NCBI RefSeq assembly: GCF_008642335.1
Contig: NZ_CP029191.1
Location: 3,596,001 to 3,660,000 of the forward strand
From: Streptomyces venezuelae
GTDB lineage: Bacteria > Actinomycetota > Actinomycetes > Streptomycetales > Streptomycetaceae
Length of the DNA: 64,000 bases
Direction of reading: 5' to 3'
In this document: one piece after another, positions 25,645-33,661 of the stretch
Layout: each line of letters starts with the position of its first letter
How positions within the stretch are numbered: position 1 is the first letter of the stretch
Notes under the pieces: generated by a model
Database searches by the model: none
Seen by the model: only the letters and a program-made list of their open reading frames with translations
Told to the model about the DNA's origin: nothing
Made by a program: the position numbers and the translations under genes

Positions 25645-25941
25645 ATGTGGGTTACAAGGGTCAGCTGTAGCTGGGCGGAAGACGTCTTGCGAGTCCTGCG
25701 GAGGGCGGCCGGACTGGCGCTCGCCACCGCCGCGGTCGCCACCGTGGTCGCCGCCGGGTTCCTCCCCGCGGCGCCCGCCGCCACGGCCGCCTCCCACAAG
25801 GAGACCCGGCAGGCCCGGTCCGGTCCTGCCGAGCTCGCCGACACGGGCAGTTCCCGGACCCTGCTCCTCGGCGGGGCCGCGGCCGCGCTCTGCGGGCTGG
25901 GCGTACTGGTGATCGTCGCGGCACGCAGACGTCGCGACTGA
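25645..25941 (+). CDS. Small exported protein with LADTG sortase-E-like motif
   Basis: 98 residues: a signal-like hydrophobic stretch (RAAGLALATAAVATVVAAG), a short extracytoplasmic part, LADTG (residues 66-70), a second hydrophobic helix and a RRRR tail. LAXTG plus helix plus basic tail is the recognition pattern of class E sortases in Streptomyces, so the protein could be covalently attached to peptidoglycan. ATG at 25645 or TTG at 25686 may be the start. It is very short for a wall protein; only about 25 residues would be exposed. Confidence 0.6.
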   Translation: MWVTRVSCSWAEDVLRVLRRAAGLALATAAVATVVAAGFLPAAPAATAASHKETRQARSGPAELADTGSSRTLLLGGAAAALCGLGVLVIVAARRRRD

Positions 25942-25991
25942 CCCGGCCGCCGTACGTTTGAGGGTTTACGGGACGGGCTACGTTTTGCCAC

Positions 25992-27398
25992 ATGGTCTCC
26001 GAGTCCGCATCGTCAGCAGCGCAGGTCCTCGTCGCGTCCAACCGCGGCCCCGTCTCGTACACCGTCGGAGAGGACGGTGAGCTGAGCGCGAAGCGCGGTG
26101 GCGGCGGTCTCGTCTCGGGACTCAGCGCGATCGGCGACGAGGCAGACGCCCTCTGGGTGTGCGCGGCGCTCGGCGAGGGCGACCGCGAGGCCGTGCGGCG
26201 CGGCGTCGGGGAACCCGGCGTGCGGATGCTGGACATCGACGCGCGCGTCCACGCGGACGCGTACAACGGCATCGCGAACTCGGTGCTGTGGTTCGTCCAC
26301 CACATGCTCTACCAGACGCCCCTGGAGCCGGCCTTCGGCCCGGAGTTCCGCGCGCAGTGGGCGGCGTACGAGACGTACAACCGGGCGTTCGCCGAGGCAC
26401 TGGCCCGCGAGGCTGCCCCGGGGGCGGCCGTCCTGGTCCAGGACTACCACCTGACACTGGTCCCCGGCATGCTGCGCGAGCTCCGCGACGACCTGCGCAT
26501 CGGCCACTTCTCGCACACCCCGTGGGCACCCGCCGACTACTTCCGGATGCTGCCGGACGACGTCGCCGAACAGGTGCTGCGCGGCATGCTCGGCGCGGAC
26601 CGGCTCGGGTTCCTCACCGGACGGTGGGCCGACGCGTTCACCGACTCCTGCGTGCGGGTCGTGGGCGGTACGTCGGGCACCCGCATCGGGGTGCACGGGC
26701 TCGGCGCCGACGCGGACTTCCTGCGGGAGCGGTCGCGGCGGGACGACGTCGAGGAGCGGATGCGGGCGCTGCGGGAGCAGGCGGGCGAGCAGGACGGCGA
26801 GCCCCGCAAGCTGATCGTGCGGGTGGACCGCACCGAGCTGTCCAAGAACATCGTGCGCGGCCTCCTCGCCTACCGGGAACTCCTCGAGACCCGCCCCGAA
26901 TGGCGCGAGCGCGTCGTGCACGTCGCCTTCGCCTACCCGTCCCGGCAGGACCTCGCGGTCTACCGCGACTACACGGAAGAGGTCTCCCGGGTCGCCGCGG
27001 AGATCAACTCCACGTACGGGACGGACGGCTGGACCCCGGTGGTCCTGCACGTCAAGGACGACTTCGCGCGCTCGCTCGCCGCCTACCGCATGGCGGACGT
27101 GGCGCTGGTCAACCCCATCCGCGACGGCATGAACCTCGTCGCCAAGGAGGTCCCCGTCGTCTCCGACGACGGCTGCGCGCTGGTCCTGTCGCGGGAGGCG
27201 GGCGCCCACGAGGAGCTCGGCGAGGACGCGATCTCCGTGAACCCGTACGACGTGACGGCGACGGCCGACGCGCTGCACACGGCGCTGCTCATGCCCCGGG
27301 AGGAGCGCGCCGAGCGCACGAAGCGCCTCGCCGCGGCGGCGACCGCGCTGCCGCCCGCACAGTGGTTCCTGGACCAGCTGCGGGCGCTCACCGGCTGA
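25992..27398 (+). CDS. otsA: Alpha,alpha-trehalose-6-phosphate synthase
   Basis: 468 residues, GT20 family. ASNRGPV and KRGGGGLVSGL form the N-terminal donor/acceptor loops, VQDYHLTLVPGMLRE and SHTPWAP follow, and VDRTELSKNIVRGLLAYRELL and NPIRDGMNLVAKE carry the UDP-glucose-site residues. It makes trehalose-6-phosphate from UDP-glucose and glucose-6-phosphate in the cytosol. otsB lies just downstream but on the opposite strand, so they are not one operon. A GTTT-N15-GGGCTA pattern at 25956-25980, just upstream, resembles a SigB-type stress promoter. Confidence 0.95.
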   Translation: MVSESASSAAQVLVASNRGPVSYTVGEDGELSAKRGGGGLVSGLSAIGDEADALWVCAALGEGDREAVRRGVGEPGVRMLDIDARVHADAYNGIANSVLWFVHHMLYQTPLEPAFGPEFRAQWAAYETYNRAFAEALAREAAPGAAVLVQDYHLTLVPGMLRELRDDLRIGHFSHTPWAPADYFRMLPDDVAEQVLRGMLGADRLGFLTGRWADAFTDSCVRVVGGTSGTRIGVHGLGADADFLRERSRRDDVEERMRALREQAGEQDGEPRKLIVRVDRTELSKNIVRGLLAYRELLETRPEWRERVVHVAFAYPSRQDLAVYRDYTEEVSRVAAEINSTYGTDGWTPVVLHVKDDFARSLAAYRMADVALVNPIRDGMNLVAKEVPVVSDDGCALVLSREAGAHEELGEDAISVNPYDVTATADALHTALLMPREERAERTKRLAAAATALPPAQWFLDQLRALTG

Positions 27399-27447
27399 CG
27401 CCGGACGGTCCAAGGGCGGCGCGGTTCTTCCGTCTGCGGCCCGGTGG

Positions 27448-27546
27448 GGGCTGGTCGCGCAGTTCCCCGCGCCCCCAAGTCGTCCACCCCAGCGGTGCCG
27501 GACGATGTGGGCCACCCAGGGGCGCGGGAAACTGCGCGGCCAGCCC
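27448..27546. terminator. Long hairpin built from the dispersed repeat, between otsA and otsB
   Basis: Two 28-nt arms (27448-27475 and 27519-27546) carry GCAGTTCCCCGCGCCCC and its near-perfect complement, with GGACG/CGTCC pairing inside. It lies between two converging genes and is suited to bidirectional termination. The same arm sequence recurs at 22956 and twice at 39236-39395. Confidence 0.7.
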
Positions 27547-27590
27547 ACGACAGCCCGCGGTCGCGCACCGGCGGTCGAGGTGAACGCGTC

Positions 27591-28481
27591 TCAGCGCAGT
27601 TGCGCGCCGATCCACGACAGCAGCCGCACCACACCCGCGGGTCCGTCCACCACCAGGTCCGCCCGGTCCGCAAGCTCCGCGACCTCCGAGCTGCCGCTGC
27701 ACACGAGCAGCCCCGCCACCCCGTCCGAGCGGAGCTTCTCCACGGCGCCGAAGGCGGGCAGGTCGCCGAGGTCGTCGCCCGCGTACAGGACGGACTCGGC
27801 GCCGACCTCCCGCAGGTACTCGGCGAGGGCCACGCCCTTGTCCATGCCCGGCGGGCGCAGCTCAAGGACGAGTCGGCCGGGCTCGACGATCAGGCCGTGC
27901 CGGTCCGCCAGCTCGCCGAGCGGCTCCCGCAGCGCGTCGAAGGCGGCCTGCGGGTCCTCCGCACGGCGCGTGTGCACCGCGACGGCCCGCCCCTTCTCCT
28001 CTATCCACGTGCCGCGCCACGCGCCGATCCCGTCCAGGAACCCGGGGAGCTCGGCGCGCACGGCGGCGACCCCGGGGTGCGGCTCGGCGGCGCGCACGGT
28101 GCCGGTGACGGCGTCCCAGCGCTCGGCGCCGTAGTGCCCGAGGACGACGAGGTGATCGAGGCCCGGCACGCCCGCGAAGCCTCCGTAGCGCACGGCGACG
28201 CCCGCCGGGCGGCCCGTGACCACGGCCGCCGACCGCAGCCGCGGCGCGAGCGCGGCGAGCACGCGCGCCGCGTCGGGGTGGGCACGCGCCTGCTCCGGGT
28301 CGGCGACGATCGGGGCGAGCGTGCCGTCGAAGTCGAGCGCCACGACCGCGCGCTCGGGCCGGGCGAGGATCGCGGCGAGGCCGTCGCGCCCGGCGGGCGT
28401 CACGGGCTCGGGCGGTCCGGACGCACCGGCCGGTCCGGAAGGCTCGGGCAGGTCCGACTGTGAGTACGTAGGGTCACCCAT
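27591..28481 (-). CDS. otsB: Trehalose-6-phosphate phosphatase
   Basis: 296 residues, HAD superfamily. Motif I is ALDFDGTLAPI (nucleophile Asp50, Asp52), VTGRP is motif II, the late MDKGVALAEYL holds the conserved Lys, and YAGDDLGDLPAF is motif IV. It removes phosphate from trehalose-6-phosphate. A 30-residue Pro/Gly-rich N-terminal extension precedes the domain. Convergent with otsA; a DUF3263 gene lies 19 nt upstream on the same strand. Confidence 0.92.
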   Translation of the reverse strand: MGDPTYSQSDLPEPSGPAGASGPPEPVTPAGRDGLAAILARPERAVVALDFDGTLAPIVADPEQARAHPDAARVLAALAPRLRSAAVVTGRPAGVAVRYGGFAGVPGLDHLVVLGHYGAERWDAVTGTVRAAEPHPGVAAVRAELPGFLDGIGAWRGTWIEEKGRAVAVHTRRAEDPQAAFDALREPLGELADRHGLIVEPGRLVLELRPPGMDKGVALAEYLREVGAESVLYAGDDLGDLPAFGAVEKLRSDGVAGLLVCSGSSEVAELADRADLVVDGPAGVVRLLSWIGAQLR

Positions 28482-28500
28482 GGGCCCGACCTTAGCCGCG

Positions 28501-28809
28501 TCAGCGCTCGTCGCGCCGGGACTCCCGCACCCGGCGCAGCCGATTGACCGTAATCGGGTCGTGGGCGAGCGCGCGGGTGTCGTCGAGCAGGGCGTTCAGG
28601 ATCTGGTAGTAGCGCACCGGCACCATCCCGAGTTCCTCGCGGATGGCACGTTCCTTGGCTCCGGGACCGGGCCACGGCCGCCGTTCGAGGGCTAGGACGG
28701 CGCGGTCGCGGGCGGAGAGGGCGTCCGGGAAGTCCTCGCCGCCGTCCGGCTCATCCGTGCCGCCGTCCGGCTCGTCCGGCTCGGGTCCATCAGGCTCGTG
28801 AACGGTCAT
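28501..28809 (-). CDS. DUF3263 domain protein
   Basis: 102 residues. A very acidic Glu/Asp/Pro-rich start (1-28) is followed by LSARDRAVLALERRPWPGPGAKERAIREELGMVPVRYYQILNALLD, typical of DUF3263, a helix-turn-helix-like fold of unknown role found throughout Actinobacteria. It starts 9 nt after the stop of the solute-binding lipoprotein gene, so the two probably share a transcript. A regulatory role for the sugar block is possible but unproven. Confidence 0.8.
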   Translation of the reverse strand: MTVHEPDGPEPDEPDGGTDEPDGGEDFPDALSARDRAVLALERRPWPGPGAKERAIREELGMVPVRYYQILNALLDDTRALAHDPITVNRLRRVRESRRDER

Positions 28810-28818
28810 GCCGGCACG

Positions 28819-30084
28819 CTACTCGGCGTTCTCCTTGGTCATCGCACGGCTCTGGATCCGGCTGAGCACCGACTTCGGGTTGCCGCCCTCGCCGACGGTC
28901 TTGCCGATGTCCTTCTTGATGTCCGCGGAGACCTGCGCCCACGACGTCTTGCCCACCGGGTACAGCTCGGAGGTCGGGAGCTCGTCGAGGAACTTGCCGA
29001 GCGCCGTGTGCCCGCGGTCCGCGGCCATCGCCTCGGACGCGGAGGTCGTCACCGGCAGGATGTCGTACTCGTTCGAGAAGTCGAGGACGTTCTTCTTGCT
29101 GTACGCGTAGTCCAGGAACTTGCCGGCCTCCTTGCGGTGACCGTTCTGCTTGAACGCCATCATCCAGTCGGCGACACCCATCGTGGCCTGCGCCTTGCCG
29201 TTGATGCCGGGCGCCGGCACCATGCCGAACTTGACGCCCTTCTTGGCGGCCATCTTCATGAGCGTCGGGTGGCCGTTGAGCATGCCGACCTCGCCGCGCG
29301 AGAACGCCGCGAACGCCTCCGCGCGGTTCATCTCTGCGGGCGCCGTCGGACCCGTCAGGCCCTTGCCGACGAGCTCGTCCCGCAGCCAGGCGAACGTCTT
29401 GGCGTTCTGCGGGGAGTCGATGGCGTACGAGCCGACGTTGTCGGTGTAACCGCCGCCGCCGCTGAGCATCCACATCAGCGTCTCGGCGGGCGCCTCCTCG
29501 GGGCCGAGCGGCAGCGCGTACGGGATCTTCACGCCGCGCGCCTTCAGGGCCTTCGCGTCGGCCTGCAGCTCGCTCCAGCTCTGCGGCGGCGTGAGGTTCG
29601 CGTCCTTGAAGAGCTTGGTGTTGTAGAAGAGCAGGCGGGTCGAGGAGGCGAACGGCATGCCGTACTGGATGCGGTTGACCTCGCCGGCGCGCGACAGGGG
29701 CGCGAGGAAGTCGGCCTGGGTGGCGATGGAGAGGAGCTCGTCGGCCTCGTAGAGCTTGCCCTGCGCGGCGTAGTCGGCGTACGCGCCGATCTGCGCCAGG
29801 TCGGGGGCGTCGCCCTTCTTGACCATCTCCTTGACCTCGCGGTCCACGTCGTTCCAGGAGTGGACGGTGACGTCGACCTTGATGCCGGGGTTCTCCTTCT
29901 CGAACCCCTCGACGACCCTGTCCCAGTACTTCTTGGAGCTGTTCGCCGCGGAGTCGCCGTAATCGGCGGCCACCAGCTTGAGGGTGACGTCGCCGGAGTC
30001 ACCGGGACCGCCGCAGCCGGCGAGCACGCCCGCCATGCCCAGTGCGGCCACCGCCGCGGTCAGACCTGTCACGCGCCGCTGCAC
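28819..30084 (-). CDS. Extracellular sugar-binding lipoprotein of an ABC importer
   Basis: 421 residues, GTG start. A signal peptide ends with the lipobox LAGC (Cys24). The mature chain has the family 1 solute-binding pattern: FEKENPGIKVDVTVHSWND, PDLAQIGAYADYAAQG, YGMPFASSTRLLFYN and WMMAFKQNGHRKEA. It would be anchored to the outer membrane face and bind an oligosaccharide or amino sugar. No permease genes are adjacent. It is divergent from the SIS isomerase and nagKA block, with a DasR-like site between, so an amino-sugar ligand and MsiK-energised uptake are plausible. The ligand is not proven. Confidence 0.88.
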   Translation of the reverse strand: MQRRVTGLTAAVAALGMAGVLAGCGGPGDSGDVTLKLVAADYGDSAANSSKKYWDRVVEGFEKENPGIKVDVTVHSWNDVDREVKEMVKKGDAPDLAQIGAYADYAAQGKLYEADELLSIATQADFLAPLSRAGEVNRIQYGMPFASSTRLLFYNTKLFKDANLTPPQSWSELQADAKALKARGVKIPYALPLGPEEAPAETLMWMLSGGGGYTDNVGSYAIDSPQNAKTFAWLRDELVGKGLTGPTAPAEMNRAEAFAAFSRGEVGMLNGHPTLMKMAAKKGVKFGMVPAPGINGKAQATMGVADWMMAFKQNGHRKEAGKFLDYAYSKKNVLDFSNEYDILPVTTSASEAMAADRGHTALGKFLDELPTSELYPVGKTSWAQVSADIKKDIGKTVGEGGNPKSVLSRIQSRAMTKENAE

Positions 30085-30158
30085 AGCTGTCCCACCCTCA
30101 TTGCTTTGCTTCTACGTTCGCACCTTGCCGAACTGCGATTTTCTCCCGAGTCCGGACA

Positions 30159-30174
30159 CAAGGTCTACACCACC
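30159..30174. promoter_or_regulatory. DasR-like site between lipoprotein and SIS gene
   Basis: CAAGGTCTACACCACC matches 11 of 16 positions of ACTGGTCTAGACCACT. It lies between two divergent genes, 75 nt from the lipoprotein start. It could control either. Weaker than the nagK and msiK sites. Confidence 0.45.
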
Positions 30175-30297
30175 CGAGTCTCACTTGTGCAACGGCGTCC
30201 ATCGGCCCCCGAGCGTTGCGGGGCGCGCCGGGCGACTGCTATGCACATCAGGTCTCCGACCGTTCACGACGGCACGTCGCACTTCTTCCACTCCCCC

Positions 30298-30329
30298 CAC
30301 TTCCGCACTTCCGCACTTCCGCACTTCCG
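30298..30329 (+). repeat. Four perfect tandem copies of CACTTCCG in the SIS gene leader
   Basis: The octamer CACTTCCG repeats at 30298, 30306, 30314 and 30322, then CAC. It ends 22 nt before the SIS gene start, near the GAGGAG ribosome site. It may be a regulatory or slippage-prone sequence. Confidence 0.75.
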
Positions 30330-30351
30330 CACTGACGAGGAGCCTTGGCGC

Positions 30352-31245
30352 ATGTCGCGTACCGCAGAAGAAATAGCCACCCAGCCCGCCTGCTGGCGCC
30401 GGGCGGTGGAAGCGGCCGCCGCCTTCGACGATCTGCCGAAACCCGGTGAGCGGGTCGCCGTCACCGGCTGCGGGACGTCCTGGTTCATGGCCATCGCCTA
30501 CGCGACGCTGCGCGAGGCGGCGGGCCTCGGCGAGACGGACGCGTTCGCCTCCTCGGAGTTCCCGGCGGGCCGTACGTACGACCGCGTCGTGGCGATCACC
30601 CGCTCCGGCACGACGACGGAGGTCCTCGACCTCCTGAACCGTCTCAAGGGCACGGTCCCGACGCTCGCGCTCACCGCCGACCCGAAGACGCCGGTCATGG
30701 ACGCGGCGGACTCGGTCGCCGTCCTGGACTGGGCGGACGAGGAATCGGTCGTCCAGACCCGCTTCGCCACGACGGCCTTCGCCTTCCTGCGCGCCGGCCT
30801 CGGCCACATCCCCGGCCTGAAGACGGTCCAGGAAGCGGCGGTGGACGCGGAACTCGCGGTGACGGAGCCGCTGCCGCCGACGGTGGTCGGCGCGGAACAG
30901 TGGACGTTCCTGGGCCGAGGCTGGACCTACGGTCTCGCACTCGAAGCCGCCCTGAAGATGCGGGAGGCGGCGGGCGCCTGGACGGAGTCCTACCCGGCGA
31001 TGGAGTACCGCCACGGTCCCATCTCCATCACCGGCCCGGGCCGGGTGGCCTGGATGTTCGGCATGCTCCCGGACGGCCTCGCGGAGGACGTGGCCCGCGT
31101 CGGCGGCGACCTGGTGGCCCGCCAGGAGGTCGACCCCCTGGCCGACCTCATCCGCGCCCAGCGCCTGGCGGTGGCATTGGCAGAATCCCGCGGCCAGGAC
31201 CCGGACCACCCCCGCAACCTGACGCGCAGCGTGATCCTGAGCTGA
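30352..31245 (+). CDS. SIS-domain phosphosugar isomerase/deaminase (AgaS/GlmS-C-like)
   Basis: 297 residues with two SIS domains. The first contains VAVTGCGTSWFMAIAYA and AITRSGTTTEVLDLL; the second LGRGWTYGLALEAALKMREAA and AMEYRHGP, which resembles the GlmS isomerase domain and AgaS. It would isomerise or deaminate a phosphorylated amino sugar. It leads the amino-sugar block (nagK, nagA, PfkB, aldolase follow). GAGGAG precedes the ATG. It lacks the glutaminase half of GlmS, so it should act as a catabolic deaminase or isomerase. Substrate (GlcN-6-P, GalN-6-P or other) is open. Confidence 0.8.
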   Translation: MSRTAEEIATQPACWRRAVEAAAAFDDLPKPGERVAVTGCGTSWFMAIAYATLREAAGLGETDAFASSEFPAGRTYDRVVAITRSGTTTEVLDLLNRLKGTVPTLALTADPKTPVMDAADSVAVLDWADEESVVQTRFATTAFAFLRAGLGHIPGLKTVQEAAVDAELAVTEPLPPTVVGAEQWTFLGRGWTYGLALEAALKMREAAGAWTESYPAMEYRHGPISITGPGRVAWMFGMLPDGLAEDVARVGGDLVARQEVDPLADLIRAQRLAVALAESRGQDPDHPRNLTRSVILS

Positions 31246-31351
31246 GTCCGGTGATCCTGGGCTGAGTCCGGCGGGCGTCCGCAGCAGTGCGGGCGCCTCC
31301 CCCCGGCCAGACCCACCCCCAGAAAGGACTCCGCCCCGCACGGGACCCAGA

Positions 31352-31367
31352 AGTGGACTAGACCTCT
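31352..31367 (+). promoter_or_regulatory. DasR-responsive element (dre) upstream of nagK-nagA
   Basis: AGTGGACTAGACCTCT matches 13 of 16 positions of the DasR consensus and is 26 nt upstream of the nagK GTG. DasR, a GntR-family repressor released by GlcN-6-phosphate, is known to control nagKA in S. coelicolor. This is the best dre of the window. Confidence 0.8.
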
Positions 31368-31393
31368 CACGGGCAACGCGCGAGACTGTTCCC

Positions 31394-32392
31394 GTGAGAC
31401 ACGTCATCGCCCTCGATGTGGGCGGCACCGGAATGAAGGCCGCCCTGATAGGGGCGGACGGCACCCTGCTGCACGAGGCCCGCCGCCCCACCGGCCGCGC
31501 CCGCGGCGCCGACGCGGTCGTGGAGTCGATCCTCGACTTCGCCGCGGCCCTCCGCGCCCACGGCATCGCCCACTACGGCGAGCCCGCGACAGCGGCAGGA
31601 GTGGCCGTCCCCGGCATCGTCGACGCCGACCGCGGCATCGCCGTGTACGCGGCCAACCTCGGCTGGAGCGACGTCCCCCTCCGGGACCTCCTCAGCGCCC
31701 GCCTGGAAGGCATCCCCGTGGCCCTGGGCCACGACGTCCGCACGGGCGGCCTCGCCGAGGGCCGCATCGGCGCCGGCAAGGGCGCCGACCGCTTCCTGTT
31801 CGTGCCCCTCGGCACCGGCATCGCGGGCGCCATCGGCATCGGCGGCGCCATCGAACCCGGCGCCCACGGCTCGGCCGGCGAGATCGGCCACATCGTCGTA
31901 CGCCCCGGCGGCCCGCCCTGCGGCTGCGGCCAGCGCGGCTGCCTGGAGCGCCTCGCCTCCGCGTCCGCGGTCAGCAAGGCGTGGGCCGAGGCGAGCGGCG
32001 ACCCGGAGGCGGACGCCGCGGACTGCGCGAAGGCCGTGGAGTCCGGCGACCCGCGGGCCCAGGAGGTCTGGCGCAACGCGGTCGACGCCCTGGCCGACGG
32101 CCTGCTCACCGCCCTCACCCTGCTGGACCCGCAGACCCTGATCATCGGTGGCGGCCTGGCCGAGGCGGGGGAAACGTTGTTCACGCCGCTGCGGGCCGCC
32201 GTCGCGGCGCGCGTCGTCCAGTTCCAGACGCTTCCGGAGATCGTCCCCGCGGCCCTCGGCGACACGGCGGGGTGCCTCGGCGCGGGCCTGCTGGCCTGGG
32301 ACCTGGTGGACAAGCAAGAGTCGGACCGCACCGCCCCCACCAACACCACCCCCACCAACACCACCACCCACCCCACGGAGGTACCCACCTGA
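31394..32392 (+). CDS. nagK: N-acetylglucosamine kinase (ROK family)
   Basis: 332 residues, GTG start. ROK features: ALDVGGTGMKAALIG (phosphate loop), AGVAVPGIV, LGTGIAGAIGIG and the zinc motif CGCGQRGCLE. It phosphorylates GlcNAc entering without PTS phosphorylation. It ends with a Thr/Pro/Asn-rich tail, NTTPTNTTTHPT, not part of the fold. The stop overlaps the nagA ATG (TGATG), so translation is coupled. A dre upstream indicates DasR control. Confidence 0.9.
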   Translation: MRHVIALDVGGTGMKAALIGADGTLLHEARRPTGRARGADAVVESILDFAAALRAHGIAHYGEPATAAGVAVPGIVDADRGIAVYAANLGWSDVPLRDLLSARLEGIPVALGHDVRTGGLAEGRIGAGKGADRFLFVPLGTGIAGAIGIGGAIEPGAHGSAGEIGHIVVRPGGPPCGCGQRGCLERLASASAVSKAWAEASGDPEADAADCAKAVESGDPRAQEVWRNAVDALADGLLTALTLLDPQTLIIGGGLAEAGETLFTPLRAAVAARVVQFQTLPEIVPAALGDTAGCLGAGLLAWDLVDKQESDRTAPTNTTPTNTTTHPTEVPT

Positions 32393-33531
32393 TGGCCACT
32401 AGCAAGGTTCTCGCCGGTGCACAGGTGGTACTGCCCACCGGGACCCTCACCAACGGCCGAGTGATCGTCGACGGTGCGCGCATCACGGGGAGCGCTCCCG
32501 CGGACGCCGAAACCCTCGACCTCACCGGCCACTGGCTGGTCCCCGGCTTCGTGGACATCCACAACCACGGCGGCGGCGGCGCCTCCTTCACCTCGGGCAC
32601 CGTCGAGGACGTCCTCAAGGGCATCCACACTCACCGCCTGCACGGCACCACCACCGTCGTCGCCTCGACGGTCACCGGCGAGATGGACTTCCTGGCCCAG
32701 CGCGCCGGGCTGCTCTCGGAACTCGCCGAGCAGGGCGACCTCGCCGGCATCCACTTCGAGGGCCCCTTCATCTCCCCGTGCCGCAAGGGCGCCCACAGCG
32801 AGGGCCTGCTCCGCCACCCCGACCCCGCGGACGTCCGCAAGCTCCTCGACGCCGCGCGCGGCCAGGCCAGGATGGTCACGCTCGCCACCGAGCTGCCGGG
32901 CGGCATCGACTCCGTACGTCTCCTCGCCGAGCACGGCGTCATCGCGGCGATCGGCCACACGGACGCGACGTACGAGCAGACCGTCGAGGCGATCGACGCG
33001 GGCGCCACCGTCGCCACGCACCTGTTCAACGCCATGCCGGGTCTCGGCCACCGCGCCCCGGGCCCGATCGCCGCGCTCCTGGAGGACGAGCGGATCACCG
33101 TCGAGCTCATCAACGACGGCACCCACCTCCACCCGGCCGCCTTCGAGCTGGCCTTCCACCACGCGGGCACGGACCGCGTCGCACTGATCACCGACGCGAT
33201 GGACGCGGCCGGCTTCGGCGACGGCCGGTACATGCTCGGCCCGCTGGAGGTCGAGGTGAAGGACAGCGTCGCGCGGCTCGTCGAGGGTGGCTCGATCGCG
33301 GGCTCGACCCTGACCCAGGACCGCGCGTTCAAGCGCTCGGTGACCGTCGACGGGCTGTCCGTCGAGGACACCGTCCGCGCCATCTCCGCGAATCCGGCGA
33401 AGCTCCTCGGCCAGTACGACAAGGTGGGCTCCCTGGAGCCCGGCAAGGACGCGGACCTGGTGGTCCTGGACGCGGCCTTCGACGTCAAGGGCGTCATGCG
33501 CAAGGGTGAATGGGTGGTTGAACCCCTTTAA
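32392..33531 (+). CDS. nagA: N-acetylglucosamine-6-phosphate deacetylase
   Basis: 379 residues, amidohydrolase fold. The metal ligands appear in HNHGGGG (residues 57-63 area) and HFEGPF with Glu, then GHTDATYEQT, ATHLFNAM, and the catalytic Asp in LITDAMDA. It deacetylates GlcNAc-6-phosphate to GlcN-6-phosphate, the DasR effector, and receives product from MurQ, NagK and the PTS. Translationally coupled to nagK; a terminator follows 33 nt after the stop. Confidence 0.95.
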   Translation: MATSKVLAGAQVVLPTGTLTNGRVIVDGARITGSAPADAETLDLTGHWLVPGFVDIHNHGGGGASFTSGTVEDVLKGIHTHRLHGTTTVVASTVTGEMDFLAQRAGLLSELAEQGDLAGIHFEGPFISPCRKGAHSEGLLRHPDPADVRKLLDAARGQARMVTLATELPGGIDSVRLLAEHGVIAAIGHTDATYEQTVEAIDAGATVATHLFNAMPGLGHRAPGPIAALLEDERITVELINDGTHLHPAAFELAFHHAGTDRVALITDAMDAAGFGDGRYMLGPLEVEVKDSVARLVEGGSIAGSTLTQDRAFKRSVTVDGLSVEDTVRAISANPAKLLGQYDKVGSLEPGKDADLVVLDAAFDVKGVMRKGEWVVEPL

Positions 33532-33563
33532 CCGACAACCCCACCCGAACCCCACCTGAACAC

Positions 33564-33599
33564 AAGGCGGTTGGCCCTCACCTCTGGGCCAACCGCCTT
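33564..33599 (+). terminator. Terminator after nagA
   Basis: Perfect 14-nt arms AAGGCGGTTGGCCC (33564-33577) and GGGCCAACCGCCTT (33586-33599), followed by CTGTTTG. It ends the nagKA transcript before the PfkB gene. Confidence 0.85.
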
Positions 33600-33661
33600 C
33601 TGTTTGGCATGATCAGAGCCCTGGGAACGTCGAACGAACAGGCACTTCGGGGGTGGTACGA

